DNA of 24,002 nucleotides, from assembly GCA_030605675.1 (NCBI GenBank), contig JAUWHV010000069.1, positions 1 through 24,002 on the forward strand, written 5' to 3'. The position numbers and the translations under genes were made by a program. Under the pieces are notes generated by a model. That model made no database searches. It saw nothing but the letters and a program-made list of their open reading frames with translations, and had not been told where the DNA came from. This document shows positions 15,176 through 22,784 of this stretch, one piece after another (the first letter of the stretch is position 1; each line of letters begins with the position of its first letter). Origin of the DNA: Deltaproteobacteria bacterium (GTDB lineage Bacteria; Desulfobacterota; Dissulfuribacteria; Dissulfuribacterales; UBA3076).

Positions 15176-15214
15176 TCATAAAAATGAATTAATAACAGAA
15201 AAAATTACAAAACC

Positions 15215-16363
15215 ATGACAAAAAAAGAGGGTTTTCCCCCAGGAATGTCTGAAATATATCTTGATTACAATGCAACCACACCGGTTGCAAAGCCGGTGCA
15301 GGAGGAAGTAAATTCCGCACTGAAAGAAAAATGGGGCAATCCCAGCAGCGGACACAGATTCGGCCAAATGGCCAAGAGGGCACTGGAATACGCCAGGGCC
15401 CAAGTGGCATCACTGCTCAACGCGGATCCTACTGAAATCCTCTTCACCAGCGGAGGCACAGAGTCCAATAATACCGTCATAATGGGTATGGGTCGGGCCA
15501 TGTCCGGCAAGGGGCGACACGTCATCACCACCCGTATCGAGCACCCATCCCTTATGAACCCCTGCCTGCATTTGCTTGAACAGGGGTGGAACGTGTCCTT
15601 TATAAAGGTAAACAGTCAGGGCGTTGTAGATCCACTGGAAGTTGAAAGGGCCTTACGCCCTGATACAGTGCTGGTCTCAGTGATGCTGGCAAATAATGAG
15701 ACCGGGGCTATTCAGCCGGTAGCCGCGATTTCGCAACTGGCCCGCAAGCGTGGGGTACTGGTCCACACAGACGCGGCCCAGGCCGTGGGCAAGATCCCTG
15801 TGGATGTCAAAAATCTTGGGGCAGACTACCTGAGTATCGCAGGACACAAGCTCTATGCGCCAAAAGGAATAGGTGCGCTCTATTGCAGAAAAGGCGCACC
15901 TCTTGGTCAGCTCATGTTCGGCGCAGGCCAGGAGCGGGGTCTTCGGCCCGGCACTGAACCGGTTCCCCTGGCAGTAGGACTGGGAGCTGCCTGTGATTTT
16001 GTTGCCCGGGGCATGAAGGCCGAGGCGGAAAGGGAAACAGGTCTCAGGGAGAAACTCTATGCAGAACTATCCAAACTGGACCATCCCATAATCAGGCACT
16101 GTGATCCTGAGAATACAATTCCCAACACCTTGAGCATCAGTTTTATCGGCAAAAATGGAGCAAAGATCCTGGCCCGGGCCCCGGAGATTATGGCCTCTAC
16201 CGGTTCGGCCTGCCACGACAGGGATATTAAGGTCTCCTATGTGCTTGCCGCCATGGGAGTGTCGCCGGAAGTAGCCATGGGGACCCTTCGTCTCACCCTG
16301 GGTCGAGGGACCACCGAATCGGATATAGAAATTGCCGCCCAGGCCATTGGCAGGGCGCTGTAA
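15215..16363 (+). CDS. Cysteine desulfurase, NifS/IscS family
   Basis: A PLP-dependent class V aminotransferase fold enzyme that takes sulfur from cysteine for Fe-S clusters or tRNA thiolation. It has YLDYNATTPV at the N-terminus, SGGTESNN, the PLP lysine in AGHKLYAPKG (Lys212) and the sulfur-carrying cysteine in STGSACHDR (Cys333), followed by LRLTLGRGT. Start uncertain: ATG 15215 gives 382 residues without a clear Shine-Dalgarno; ATG 15245 (MSEIYLDYNATT) starts where the family usually does. It is the first gene of a plus-strand run with the DegT-type gene. No iscU or scaffold gene is adjacent, so the client is unknown. Confidence 0.93.
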   Translation: MTKKEGFPPGMSEIYLDYNATTPVAKPVQEEVNSALKEKWGNPSSGHRFGQMAKRALEYARAQVASLLNADPTEILFTSGGTESNNTVIMGMGRAMSGKGRHVITTRIEHPSLMNPCLHLLEQGWNVSFIKVNSQGVVDPLEVERALRPDTVLVSVMLANNETGAIQPVAAISQLARKRGVLVHTDAAQAVGKIPVDVKNLGADYLSIAGHKLYAPKGIGALYCRKGAPLGQLMFGAGQERGLRPGTEPVPLAVGLGAACDFVARGMKAEAERETGLREKLYAELSKLDHPIIRHCDPENTIPNTLSISFIGKNGAKILARAPEIMASTGSACHDRDIKVSYVLAAMGVSPEVAMGTLRLTLGRGTTESDIEIAAQAIGRAL

Positions 16364-16371
16364 ACGCTTAC
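16360..16371. repeat. Short repeat GTAAACGCTTAC
   Basis: This imperfect palindrome overlaps the stop codon of the cysteine desulfurase. The same 12 bases form the right arm of the inverted-repeat element at 9794-9809. It lies between two closely spaced genes, so it is unlikely to be a strong terminator. Confidence 0.5.
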
Positions 16372-16385
16372 GAAAGGATACAGAT

Positions 16386-17519
16386 ATGAAATTTGTTGAT
16401 TTAGGCAAGCAGTATCAAAGCTACAGACAGGAAATAGACTCGGCCATCCACGAAATACTTACAAAGACCCAGTTCATACTTGGCAAGCCGGTGGAGGACC
16501 TGGAGACAGCTCTCGCGAATTACGTAGGTGTCAAGCACGCAATAGGGGTAGGCTCAGGGACGGACGGGCTGCTCCTTGCCCTTATGGCCATGGACTTAAA
16601 GCCCGGAGAAGAGGTCATCACCACCCCCTTTACGTTTATAGCCAGTGCGGAAGTCATAGCCCTTCTGAAGGCAAAGCCCGTATTCGTAGATATAGACCCT
16701 AAAAGCTTCAATCTTGACACGGGCGTGATGCAAGACATCCTGGCTGCAAGGCAAAAGGCCGGAGCCAAGGTGAGGGGCATCCTGCCTGTGAGCCTTTATG
16801 GCCAGTGCCCTGACATGGACGAGATCAATGAAATTGCGTCAGAGTTTGGCCTGTTTGTGATTGAGGATGCCTGCCAGTCCTTTGGGGCAAGATACAAGAA
16901 CCGGCTGTCCTGCGGCCTCAGCTACATTGGTGTCACCTCTTTTTTTCCTTCAAAGCCCCTTGGAGCATATGGGGACGGGGGCATGGTCTTCACTGATGAT
17001 CCGGAAAAGGCGGATATGATAAGGTGTCTCAGGGTTCATGGCCAGAGGGCCAGATACCGGCATGAAGAAATAGGGCTTAATGCCAGGCTGGATAGCATCC
17101 AGGCAGCAATAGTCCTGGCCAAATTTGCCCACTTTGATGAAGAAATTAAAGCCAGGCAGGAAGCTGCCGGCCGTTATTCAGAACTGATTAACCAAAAAAT
17201 ACCGGAGATACAGACTCCTGTAGTAACGCCGGACAGGACATGCGTATATGCCCAGTACACAGTGAGAATCCCCGGTGGGTTGAGGAACCAGGTGACCGGC
17301 TTTCTCAAACAGGAGGGCATTCCCTTTGCCATTCATTACCCTGTCCCGGTCCACCTTCAGCCTGCCTTTAAAGGCCTGGGACTTGGACCAGGCTCCTTTC
17401 CCCATGCAGAAAAGGCCGCAGAGGAAGTGCTGTCCCTTCCCATGCACGCCTTTATCACACCAGAGGAACAGGAGATCGTCATAGATGGCCTTGAGAGGGC
17501 CATCAGTTTTAAGGCATGA
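16386..17519 (+). CDS. DegT/DnrJ/EryC1/StrS-family PLP aminotransferase
   Basis: A 377-residue sugar-aminotransferase-type enzyme. It starts MKFVDLGKQYQSYRQEID, has the glycine-rich cofactor region GVGSGTDGLLLAL, IEDACQSFGARY, and the PLP lysine in SFFPSKPLGAYGDGG (Lys190). The C-terminal stretch IPFAIHYPVPVHLQPAF is typical. Members transfer amino groups to keto-sugar nucleotides for surface polysaccharides. GAAAGGA seven bases upstream decides the ATG at 16386; the frame is open further upstream but overlaps the previous gene. The substrate is not known. A legB-type dehydratase lies 6.5 kb downstream but is separated by other genes. Confidence 0.92.
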   Translation: MKFVDLGKQYQSYRQEIDSAIHEILTKTQFILGKPVEDLETALANYVGVKHAIGVGSGTDGLLLALMAMDLKPGEEVITTPFTFIASAEVIALLKAKPVFVDIDPKSFNLDTGVMQDILAARQKAGAKVRGILPVSLYGQCPDMDEINEIASEFGLFVIEDACQSFGARYKNRLSCGLSYIGVTSFFPSKPLGAYGDGGMVFTDDPEKADMIRCLRVHGQRARYRHEEIGLNARLDSIQAAIVLAKFAHFDEEIKARQEAAGRYSELINQKIPEIQTPVVTPDRTCVYAQYTVRIPGGLRNQVTGFLKQEGIPFAIHYPVPVHLQPAFKGLGLGPGSFPHAEKAAEEVLSLPMHAFITPEEQEIVIDGLERAISFKA

Positions 17520-17851
17520 TTCCGCTAAAAAACCCAATCTGCGGCGCACAATAAATGTTGAATGCTGAATTTTGAATTTTGAATTAAGGTATATGTCTTT
17601 TGAATGTTCTTCCACAATTCAGCATTCAACATTCACAATTCAACATTGCCTATAAAGGGGTACTTTCAGCAAAATAAAAAATATTATATAGTGACTGAAC
17701 GGAAACCCCAAATTTTGTTTTCTCAATTTAGGTCGTGGACAATTAACATATTAGGGTTATTGCCTTTTTTAAATTCAAAATTCAAAACTTAGAATTCAAA
17801 ATTGTGTCTGAACGACCTTTTCGTTCAGACACTATATAGGAGAATCAATTC
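17520..17851. other. 332-bp intergenic region of AT-rich inverted repeats
   Basis: I see no gene. It holds a perfect 18-bp inverted repeat (17554-17571 / 17616-17633, AATGTTGAATGCTGAATT) flanked by simple TTGAATTT units. A TATATAGTG..CTGAACG segment (from about 17684) is mirrored by CGTTCAGACACTATATA near 17822-17838. Hairpin repeat copy B lies in its right part. Confidence 0.6.
17766..17832 (-). repeat. Hairpin plus AT-rich tail repeat, copy B (inverted)
   Basis: Read on the minus strand this matches copy A at 4077-4145: a stem GTGTCTGAACGA / TCGTTCAGACAC (12 bp, perfect, loop of 5 at 17816-17820) followed by the AATTTTGAATTCTAA-type tail. The stem differs from copy A at positions that change on both arms, so pairing is kept. 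It lies 20 bases before the YkgJ-type gene. Confidence 0.65.
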
Positions 17852-18619
17852 ATGTCTCAAGGACCTGAAGCTTATATTGACAAATCCAGACAATTAAAAG
17901 ATGAGGACACCTTTTGCTTTTCATGTACGCCGGATAAAAGCTGTTTTACAGACTGCTGTTATGATTTGAGCTTGGTCCTCATGCCTTATGACATACTTAG
18001 GCTCAAGAATCATTTAGGTATGAAGTCCGGGGACTTCCTGAAGCGTTATACAAGCATATACGTCGGACAGAATTCAGGGCTTCCGGTAGTGTTGGTCAAG
18101 ATGGAAGACCCCTATTTAAAATGCCCGTTTCTGGAAGAGGGAAAAGGATGTACGGTTTATAAGGACCGGCCCGGTGCATGCCGCACCTATCCCCTTGCCA
18201 GAATGGCCTGTCGAAGCCGGGACAGAGAGGGAGTGGAGGAATTCTATTATATTGTCAGGGAGCCGGATTGCGAGGGATTCCAGGACGGAAAGGAATGGAC
18301 CGTCAGGAGTTGGAAGGAAAATGAAGGCCTTGATCAATATAATGAAATGAATGATATCTTTGGGGAGATACTTCAGGCTAAGACAGTGGCAGGGATAGCG
18401 TATCTGAACGCGGATCAGATCGATATCTTTCACATGGGATGCTATGATATAGACAGTTTCCGTCAATTTTTCCTGGAGGGCCCTAACCTTGATCGCTACA
18501 TGGAGTCTGAGGAGGTGATAGAAGTCATCTCCAATGACGAAGAGGCCTTGCTCAAACATGGCATGCGCTGGGTTAATAAAAAGCTATTCCAGGGTGGGTG
18601 TTCCAACTGTAGTTTGTGA
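17852..18619 (+). CDS. YkgJ-type cysteine cluster protein
   Basis: A 255-residue protein of the zinc- or iron-chelating CxxCxxxxC..CC family (YkgJ). Cysteines at 22, 25, 31, 35 and 36 form the N-terminal cluster. CPFLEEGKGCTVYKDRPGACRTYP follows in the classical order, and a further CSNC sits at the C-terminus. AGGAG about ten bases upstream supports the ATG. The biochemical role of this family is not settled; metal binding is inferred from the cysteines. It lies in its own transcription unit, with intergenic repeats on both sides. Confidence 0.88.
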   Translation: MSQGPEAYIDKSRQLKDEDTFCFSCTPDKSCFTDCCYDLSLVLMPYDILRLKNHLGMKSGDFLKRYTSIYVGQNSGLPVVLVKMEDPYLKCPFLEEGKGCTVYKDRPGACRTYPLARMACRSRDREGVEEFYYIVREPDCEGFQDGKEWTVRSWKENEGLDQYNEMNDIFGEILQAKTVAGIAYLNADQIDIFHMGCYDIDSFRQFFLEGPNLDRYMESEEVIEVISNDEEALLKHGMRWVNKKLFQGGCSNCSL

Positions 18620-18751
18620 GGATTCAAGAAAAAGATGAACATCGAACGTCCAACATCGAATTTTGAATGGGAAAAGATGAAGAAACAGAAATCGCTGTGT
18701 GGTAAGAAATTGCTTCGTTTCACTCTCAATGACGATCGAGACTTGACACGA

Positions 18752-18834
18752 CAATAGGGACGAAATTTAGGACGTTCGATCGTTGCGAAATGCTTAAAAA
18801 CCTTCAGCCTTCAGCCTTCAACCTGAATAGTTAC
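18752..18834 (+). repeat. MITE-like element, copy 4 (5'-truncated)
   Basis: Only the right part is present: GTTCGATCGTTGCGAAATGC, the TTCAGCC heptamers and the end ACCTGAATAGTTAC (to 18834). The short stretch AATAGGGAC near 18753 is shared with the interior of copy 3. No left inverted end was found upstream. It ends 24 bp before the ptsH start. Confidence 0.65.
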
Positions 18835-18858
18835 GATACGATTTACTAGTTTGAAATC

Positions 18859-19131
18859 ATGGAATGTGAAGCTACTGTAACTATATATAACAGGTTGGGG
18901 CTTCATGCCCGGCCAGCCTGCCGTTTTGCTCAAAAGGCAAGTGAATTTAATGCTGAAGTGTGGCTTGTGAAAGATGGGAAGAAAGTAGATGGGAAAAATA
19001 TTCTTGAGGTCTTGACCCTTGCCTGCCCTCATGGGAGCGTCCTGACAGTCAGGGCAGTTGGTCTGGATGCAAACCAGGCTGTGACAGACCTCAAAACCTT
19101 AGTAGAAAGTCGCTTTGGCGAATTGGATTGA
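18859..19131 (+). CDS. ptsH: Phosphocarrier protein HPr
   Basis: A 90-residue HPr. The phosphorylated histidine is His16 in NRLGLHARPA. The usual regulatory serine (Ser46 of Gram-positive HPr) is replaced by Asn47 in VDGKNILEVL, so HPr-kinase type regulation at this site looks unlikely. It hands phosphate from Enzyme I to downstream EIIA-type proteins, none of which are in this window. The ribosome binding site is poor. The stop overlaps the region of possible starts of ptsI. MITE copy 4 lies directly upstream. Confidence 0.94.
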   Translation: MECEATVTIYNRLGLHARPACRFAQKASEFNAEVWLVKDGKKVDGKNILEVLTLACPHGSVLTVRAVGLDANQAVTDLKTLVESRFGELD

Positions 19132-19136
19132 TCAAG

Positions 19137-20984
19137 ATGTCAGAAAAAAAAGGTGATTCGGTAGTATTAAAAGGAATAGGGGCTTCGCCCGGAGTGGTCA
19201 TTGGTCCTGCCTTCCTATTGGATTATCACAAGGTTAAGATCTTAAAAAGGCAAATCGAAAAAGGCGAGATTGACCAGGAGAAACAACGCTTTGAAAATGC
19301 TGTCTCTGAGGCGGAAAATCAGATAAAACAGTTGATTGCAGATATCCCCGAGGAGTTCAGAGAACATTCAGGAATTTTTGAAGCCTATTTGTTGATGCTC
19401 AAAGACCGTATGGTCTATGATCGGACCTTAAGGTTAATTTCCGAAGAACAGATTAACGCAGAGTGGGCCCTCAATAATGCCTTGGACCATGTTAGAGGGC
19501 TCTTTGAGCAAGTAAAAGATCAGTATATCAGGGAACGCATTGAAGATATTAAGTACGTAGTGCGGAGAGTCCAAAAACTCTTGTCCGGGAGTCCCACTGT
19601 GGATTTCAGTCAGCTGGAGGATTCGGTTATACTGGTAGCACACGATCTGTCTCCTGCTGATACGATCCAAATGGCCAAAGAAAAAATCCTGGCATTTGTT
19701 ACAGACATGGGAAGCCGAACATCCCACACAGCTATTCTGAGCAGATCGCTCGGGTTTCCCGCAGTTGTAGGTCTGGAAAACGCCACGTCCTCCATACTTT
19801 CCGGGGAGACTTTGATTGTAGACGGCCTATGTGGTGATGTAGTAGTAAATCCGGATGATGAGCTCTTAGGACATTACAAAGAAAAACAGGAGGATTACAT
19901 ACGATATCGACTGGATGTAATCCAATACAGTAACCTCCCTGCAGAGACACAGGACGGATTCAGGTTTAAGATCAAGGCTAACATAGAGTTCCTCGAGGAG
20001 ATTTCCTCTGTCATATCCAATGGTGCTGAAGGGATAGGGCTCTACCGTACCGAGGTCATGTATCTGGCTCACAAGGAGCTTCCCATTGAAGAGGAACTTT
20101 TTCTGGCTTACAAAGAAGTCGCAGAGCGCATGTCACCCTTTCCAACAACAATCCGTACTCTGGATATTGGCGGGGATAAGTTCTTGTCGTCAGTCTCTCA
20201 GGACGATGAAAGTAATCCAGCCCTCGGACTGAGAGCGATTCGGCTCTGTTTGAAAGAGTCAAATCTGTTTCGCACACAGCTCAGGGCAATACTCAGGGCC
20301 AGTGCATACGGGGATGTGAGGATGCTTTTCCCTTTAATATCCGGCAAGTCAGAAATAATTCAGGTCAAGGAACACTTGGAGAAGACCAAGGATGAGCTGC
20401 GGATAGAGGGAATTGCCTTTGATGAGGATATCAAGATAGGCATTATGATAGAGGTCCCTTCTGCTGTACTTTTGGCGGATGTCCTTGCCGAGGAAGTGGA
20501 TTTTTTCAGTATAGGTACAAATGACCTCATTCAGTATTCCCTGGCAATCGATAGAGGTAACGAATATGTGGCACATCTCTACGAGCCTTTACACCCCGGT
20601 GTTTTGAGGATGATCTATCGTACAATAGAGGCAGCCCATGAAGCAGGAATTGAGGCGGCAGTTTGCGGAGAGGTGGCAGGAGAACCGATGTATCTTCCTG
20701 TACTTATTGGCATGGGTCTGGACGAACTGAGCATGAACGCCTTGGATATACCAAAGATCAAGCGCATGATTCGAATGAGTAACCAGAACCAATGTTGCGC
20801 TTTGGTTCGAGATCTTCTTGAGTGCTCTACCGCACAGAAGATAAGAGGGCATCTTTTAGACTTCCTTACCTCTAACTTCCCGGGGGAATTCGATCTCAGC
20901 TACGGGTTATATCCGGATTTTGTCGGCAGAGAGGCCATCCTTGGGCCTGTAATGACCGAAGTAAAAGGGAGCGCCCCTGAATAG
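19137..20984 (+). CDS. ptsI: Phosphoenolpyruvate-protein phosphotransferase (Enzyme I)
   Basis: A 615-residue Enzyme I that moves phosphate from PEP to HPr. The N-terminal HPr-binding/phosphohistidine domain has GIGASPGVVIGPA and the active His197 in GSRTSHTAILSRSLGFPAVVG. The C-terminal PEP-binding barrel has GIGLYRTEVMYL, LDIGGDKFL, GIMIEVPSA, FFSIGTNDLIQY and the active cysteine in AAVCGEVAGEP. Length and motifs are normal. ATG 19137 is preferred over TTG 19128, although neither has a strong Shine-Dalgarno; coupling with ptsH is likely. No EII genes are adjacent, so this pair probably serves a regulatory PTS branch or a distant permease. Confidence 0.95.
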   Translation: MSEKKGDSVVLKGIGASPGVVIGPAFLLDYHKVKILKRQIEKGEIDQEKQRFENAVSEAENQIKQLIADIPEEFREHSGIFEAYLLMLKDRMVYDRTLRLISEEQINAEWALNNALDHVRGLFEQVKDQYIRERIEDIKYVVRRVQKLLSGSPTVDFSQLEDSVILVAHDLSPADTIQMAKEKILAFVTDMGSRTSHTAILSRSLGFPAVVGLENATSSILSGETLIVDGLCGDVVVNPDDELLGHYKEKQEDYIRYRLDVIQYSNLPAETQDGFRFKIKANIEFLEEISSVISNGAEGIGLYRTEVMYLAHKELPIEEELFLAYKEVAERMSPFPTTIRTLDIGGDKFLSSVSQDDESNPALGLRAIRLCLKESNLFRTQLRAILRASAYGDVRMLFPLISGKSEIIQVKEHLEKTKDELRIEGIAFDEDIKIGIMIEVPSAVLLADVLAEEVDFFSIGTNDLIQYSLAIDRGNEYVAHLYEPLHPGVLRMIYRTIEAAHEAGIEAAVCGEVAGEPMYLPVLIGMGLDELSMNALDIPKIKRMIRMSNQNQCCALVRDLLECSTAQKIRGHLLDFLTSNFPGEFDLSYGLYPDFVGREAILGPVMTEVKGSAPE

Positions 20985-21090
20985 GCAGTTAAGTTGGGGC
21001 CTGTCACGGGATAAGAGGTTCCTTCTTTAAGTTGAGCAATTAGCTGTCTTGTCAGGGCGGCAGACCGATAATCATTCAACTAATAGCTAA
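20985..21090. other. Intergenic region after ptsI
   Basis: I see no gene here. A terminator for ptsH-ptsI is expected, but no strong hairpin followed by T residues is visible before the palindrome that starts near 21091. Confidence 0.4.
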
Positions 21091-21193
21091 CCGCTAAGGC
21101 GCCAAGAACGCAAAGTTAAACACAAAGAAGATACTTATCCAACCGGTAACGGTCCGGTTGGATAAAAAGTATTTCTTAGCGTCCTTAGCGTCT
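21091..21193. repeat. Palindromic intergenic repeat, split by the IS110 element
   Basis: The core is a perfect 12-bp stem TTATCCAACCGG / CCGGTTATCC-type partner (21135-21146 and 21154-21165, loop TAACGGT). The arms continue imperfectly outward: left ACCGCTAAGGCGCCAAGAAC, right TTAGCGTCCTTAGCGTCT. The outer end of the right arm, TTGCGGTTCC, is now found at 22922-22931, on the other side of the insertion element. Removing the element restores arms of about 50 bp. This type of ACGCAAAG/ACGCTAAG sequence is a common intergenic repeat style. Confidence 0.75.
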
Positions 21194-21195
21194 TG

Positions 21196-21201
21196 TATGT
21201 T
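21196..21201 (+). promoter_or_regulatory. -10 half of the IS110 junction promoter
   Basis: TATGTT lies 3 bases after the CT core at the left end. In a circularised element it would sit 17 bp downstream of TTGACT (22901-22906) at the right end, the ideal spacing. Junction promoters formed from a -35 in the right end and a -10 in the left end are known in IS110 elements and drive bridge RNA synthesis. Confidence 0.6.
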
Positions 21202-21259
21202 CAAAGTTAAGACCAAATGGCTATCTTTTTTTCGGTAAAACTATCATCATGTCGGATGA

Positions 21260-21307
21260 GAAGGATAGCGTCTTGGGCTTCGAGCCCGTCGCAAAGTTTC
21301 TTCCTTC
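21260..21307 (+). other. Target-binding loop of the bridge RNA
   Basis: The outer stem is GAAGGA (21260-21265) with TCCTTC (21302-21307). Directly inside, the left target guide TAGCGTCT (21266-21273) is identical to the host flank plus core at 21186-21193. The central hairpin is GGGCT-tcg-AGCCC (21275-21287). The right target guide CGCAAAG (21290-21296) is the complement of core plus host flank CTTTGCG (22920-22926). Confidence 0.82.
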
Positions 21308-21308
21308 C

Positions 21309-21377
21309 GCCAGGTTTAAGTCGGGGAATAACTTGGTGCAACGACACCGTATTTAGACAAGGCTGATGATTCCTGGC
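21309..21377 (+). other. Donor-binding loop of the bridge RNA
   Basis: The outer stem is GCCAGG (21309-21314) with CCTGGC (21372-21377). The left donor guide GGAATAACT (21325-21333) is identical to the right end of the element (22913-22921). The central hairpin is GGTG-caacga-CACC (21335-21348). The right donor guide AGACAAG (21355-21361) pairs with the left end CTTGTAT (21192-21198) at six of seven positions. Confidence 0.8.
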
Positions 21378-21413
21378 ACTTTCGACTTCATTCTTTACTG
21401 AAAAGGAGGCCAT

Positions 21414-22784
21414 ATGCAAAAATACTATTTGGGTATTGATGTAAGTAAAGGGTATGCAGATTTTGTGATTCTGGATTCCAAAAAACAGCCCATAAAAGAA
21501 AACTTTCAGATGGATGATACTTTTGTCGGGCATTGCCATCTTCATGACAGGCTTCACGAATTTTATATAAATCATCCTGACTCCAAAATCTATGCAGCAG
21601 TAGAAAGCACTGGAGGATACGAAAATAATTGGTTCAATTCTCTAATTAAATTTCAATCTTCCTTTAACCTTGAGACCGCAAGACTAAACCCACTTGGGGT
21701 ACATGCCAACAGCAAGGCTGACATGAAACGTAATGTCACTGACAAGATCAGTGCTCAAAACGTAGCTGAGTTTTTAATTGCTCATTCCGAGAAGGTGTCG
21801 TATCAGCAACAGGACTATTGGGCGAGCTTGAGAAAGCAATGGGGCTTTATCAAAATGCTGACCAAGCAGAGTACTCAGCTTTTAAACCAGATAGAGTCTC
21901 TGATTTATAGTGCCAATCCGGAACTTTTGGTTTACTGCAAAGACGGCATGCCGGATTGGATACTGAAACTCCTGCTACGTTATCCCACGGCTGCCAACCT
22001 ATCTAAGGCCAAGGCATCTTCAGTAGCCAGCATACCATACGTATCCTCTGCCCGTGCAAAAGAACTGGTTGCTACTGCCAAACAAAGCGTTGCTTCCTCT
22101 ACGGACAGAATCACTGGACAACTGATTGCAGCAACTGCCAAACAAATATTGCATCTGAAGAAAACCATTGCATCCCAAACTAAAATAATGGCCAAAGATT
22201 GCTCTCTGCCTGAAGTGGATTTGCTCAAGACATTTTCCGGCATAAATGACCTTTCCGCCACTGGACTGATGCTTCAGATACAATCAGTAGAACGCTTTCC
22301 ATCCGTTAAAAAATTTGCCTCTTTCTTTGGTATACACCCGGTATTCAAAATCAGTGGCGATGGTACTTCCGGCTTTCGTATGAGCAAACAGGGACGCAAG
22401 GAACCAAGGCGAATTCTATTTATGGTCGCACTTACCGCCATTCGATCAAATCCCCTTATTCGCGAGATCTATCAAGACCGCGTCCAAAAAGGAATGGAAA
22501 AAATGGCTGCTATTGGCCTGTGTATGCATAAAATACTTCGGATAATTTATGGTATGCTCAAACACAATAGAGCTTTTGATCCGGAAGTTGACCGTAAGAA
22601 CAGAGAAAAAATGGCAAAAAGCCACAAGAAAGTTCACCAGGACAAAAACCGCCGCTATCAGGGTTTTGATCCCAAGGCGCCTATATCAAGGAGGCAGAAA
22701 ATGAAAAGAAAGGAATGGGAACAGTCCCAAAGTGATAACAACACTAAAAGCGGGATCATCGCCCCCATTCCAGCATCTGCTTAA
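21414..22784 (+). CDS. IS110-family transposase (bridge RNA-guided recombinase)
   Basis: A 456-residue recombinase. The N-terminal RuvC-like DEDD domain has Asp9 (LGIDVSK), Glu64 (AAVESTGG) and Asp110 (VTDKISAQ); the fourth acidic position, three residues on, is Ser113 here. A helical middle part follows. The C-terminal Transposase_20 domain has LLKTFSGINDLSATGLMLQI, FFGIHPVFKISGDG with the likely catalytic Ser314, and SKQGRKEPRRILF. A long basic tail (about 395-456) ends the protein. AAGGAGG five bases before the ATG is a strong ribosome binding site. The bridge RNA lies upstream, as in the IS110 rather than the IS1111 group. The frame is intact. Confidence 0.93.
   Translation: MQKYYLGIDVSKGYADFVILDSKKQPIKENFQMDDTFVGHCHLHDRLHEFYINHPDSKIYAAVESTGGYENNWFNSLIKFQSSFNLETARLNPLGVHANSKADMKRNVTDKISAQNVAEFLIAHSEKVSYQQQDYWASLRKQWGFIKMLTKQSTQLLNQIESLIYSANPELLVYCKDGMPDWILKLLLRYPTAANLSKAKASSVASIPYVSSARAKELVATAKQSVASSTDRITGQLIAATAKQILHLKKTIASQTKIMAKDCSLPEVDLLKTFSGINDLSATGLMLQIQSVERFPSVKKFASFFGIHPVFKISGDGTSGFRMSKQGRKEPRRILFMVALTAIRSNPLIREIYQDRVQKGMEKMAAIGLCMHKILRIIYGMLKHNRAFDPEVDRKNREKMAKSHKKVHQDKNRRYQGFDPKAPISRRQKMKRKEWEQSQSDNNTKSGIIAPIPASA

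Larger units (their letters stand above)
21208..21390 (+). ncRNA. Predicted bridge RNA of the IS110 element
   Basis: The RNA would start about seven bases after the junction -10 and end beyond the donor loop; the 3' end is a guess. The order of structures is a 5' hairpin TCATC-atgtcg-GATGA (21244-21259), a target-binding loop (21260-21307) and a donor-binding loop (21309-21377). This is the order known for the IS621 bridge RNA. The guide segments match both host flanks and both element ends. A competing stem GCTATC (21220-21225) / GATAGC (21264-21269) would hide the left target guide; whether it forms is unknown. Confidence 0.85.

Noticed and set aside
21220..21269. GCTATC / GATAGC stem as the main fold of the bridge RNA 5' part
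   Set aside because: It would occupy the left target guide; the hairpin at 21244-21259 followed directly by the target-loop stem at 21260 fits the known layout better. It is kept only as an alternative.
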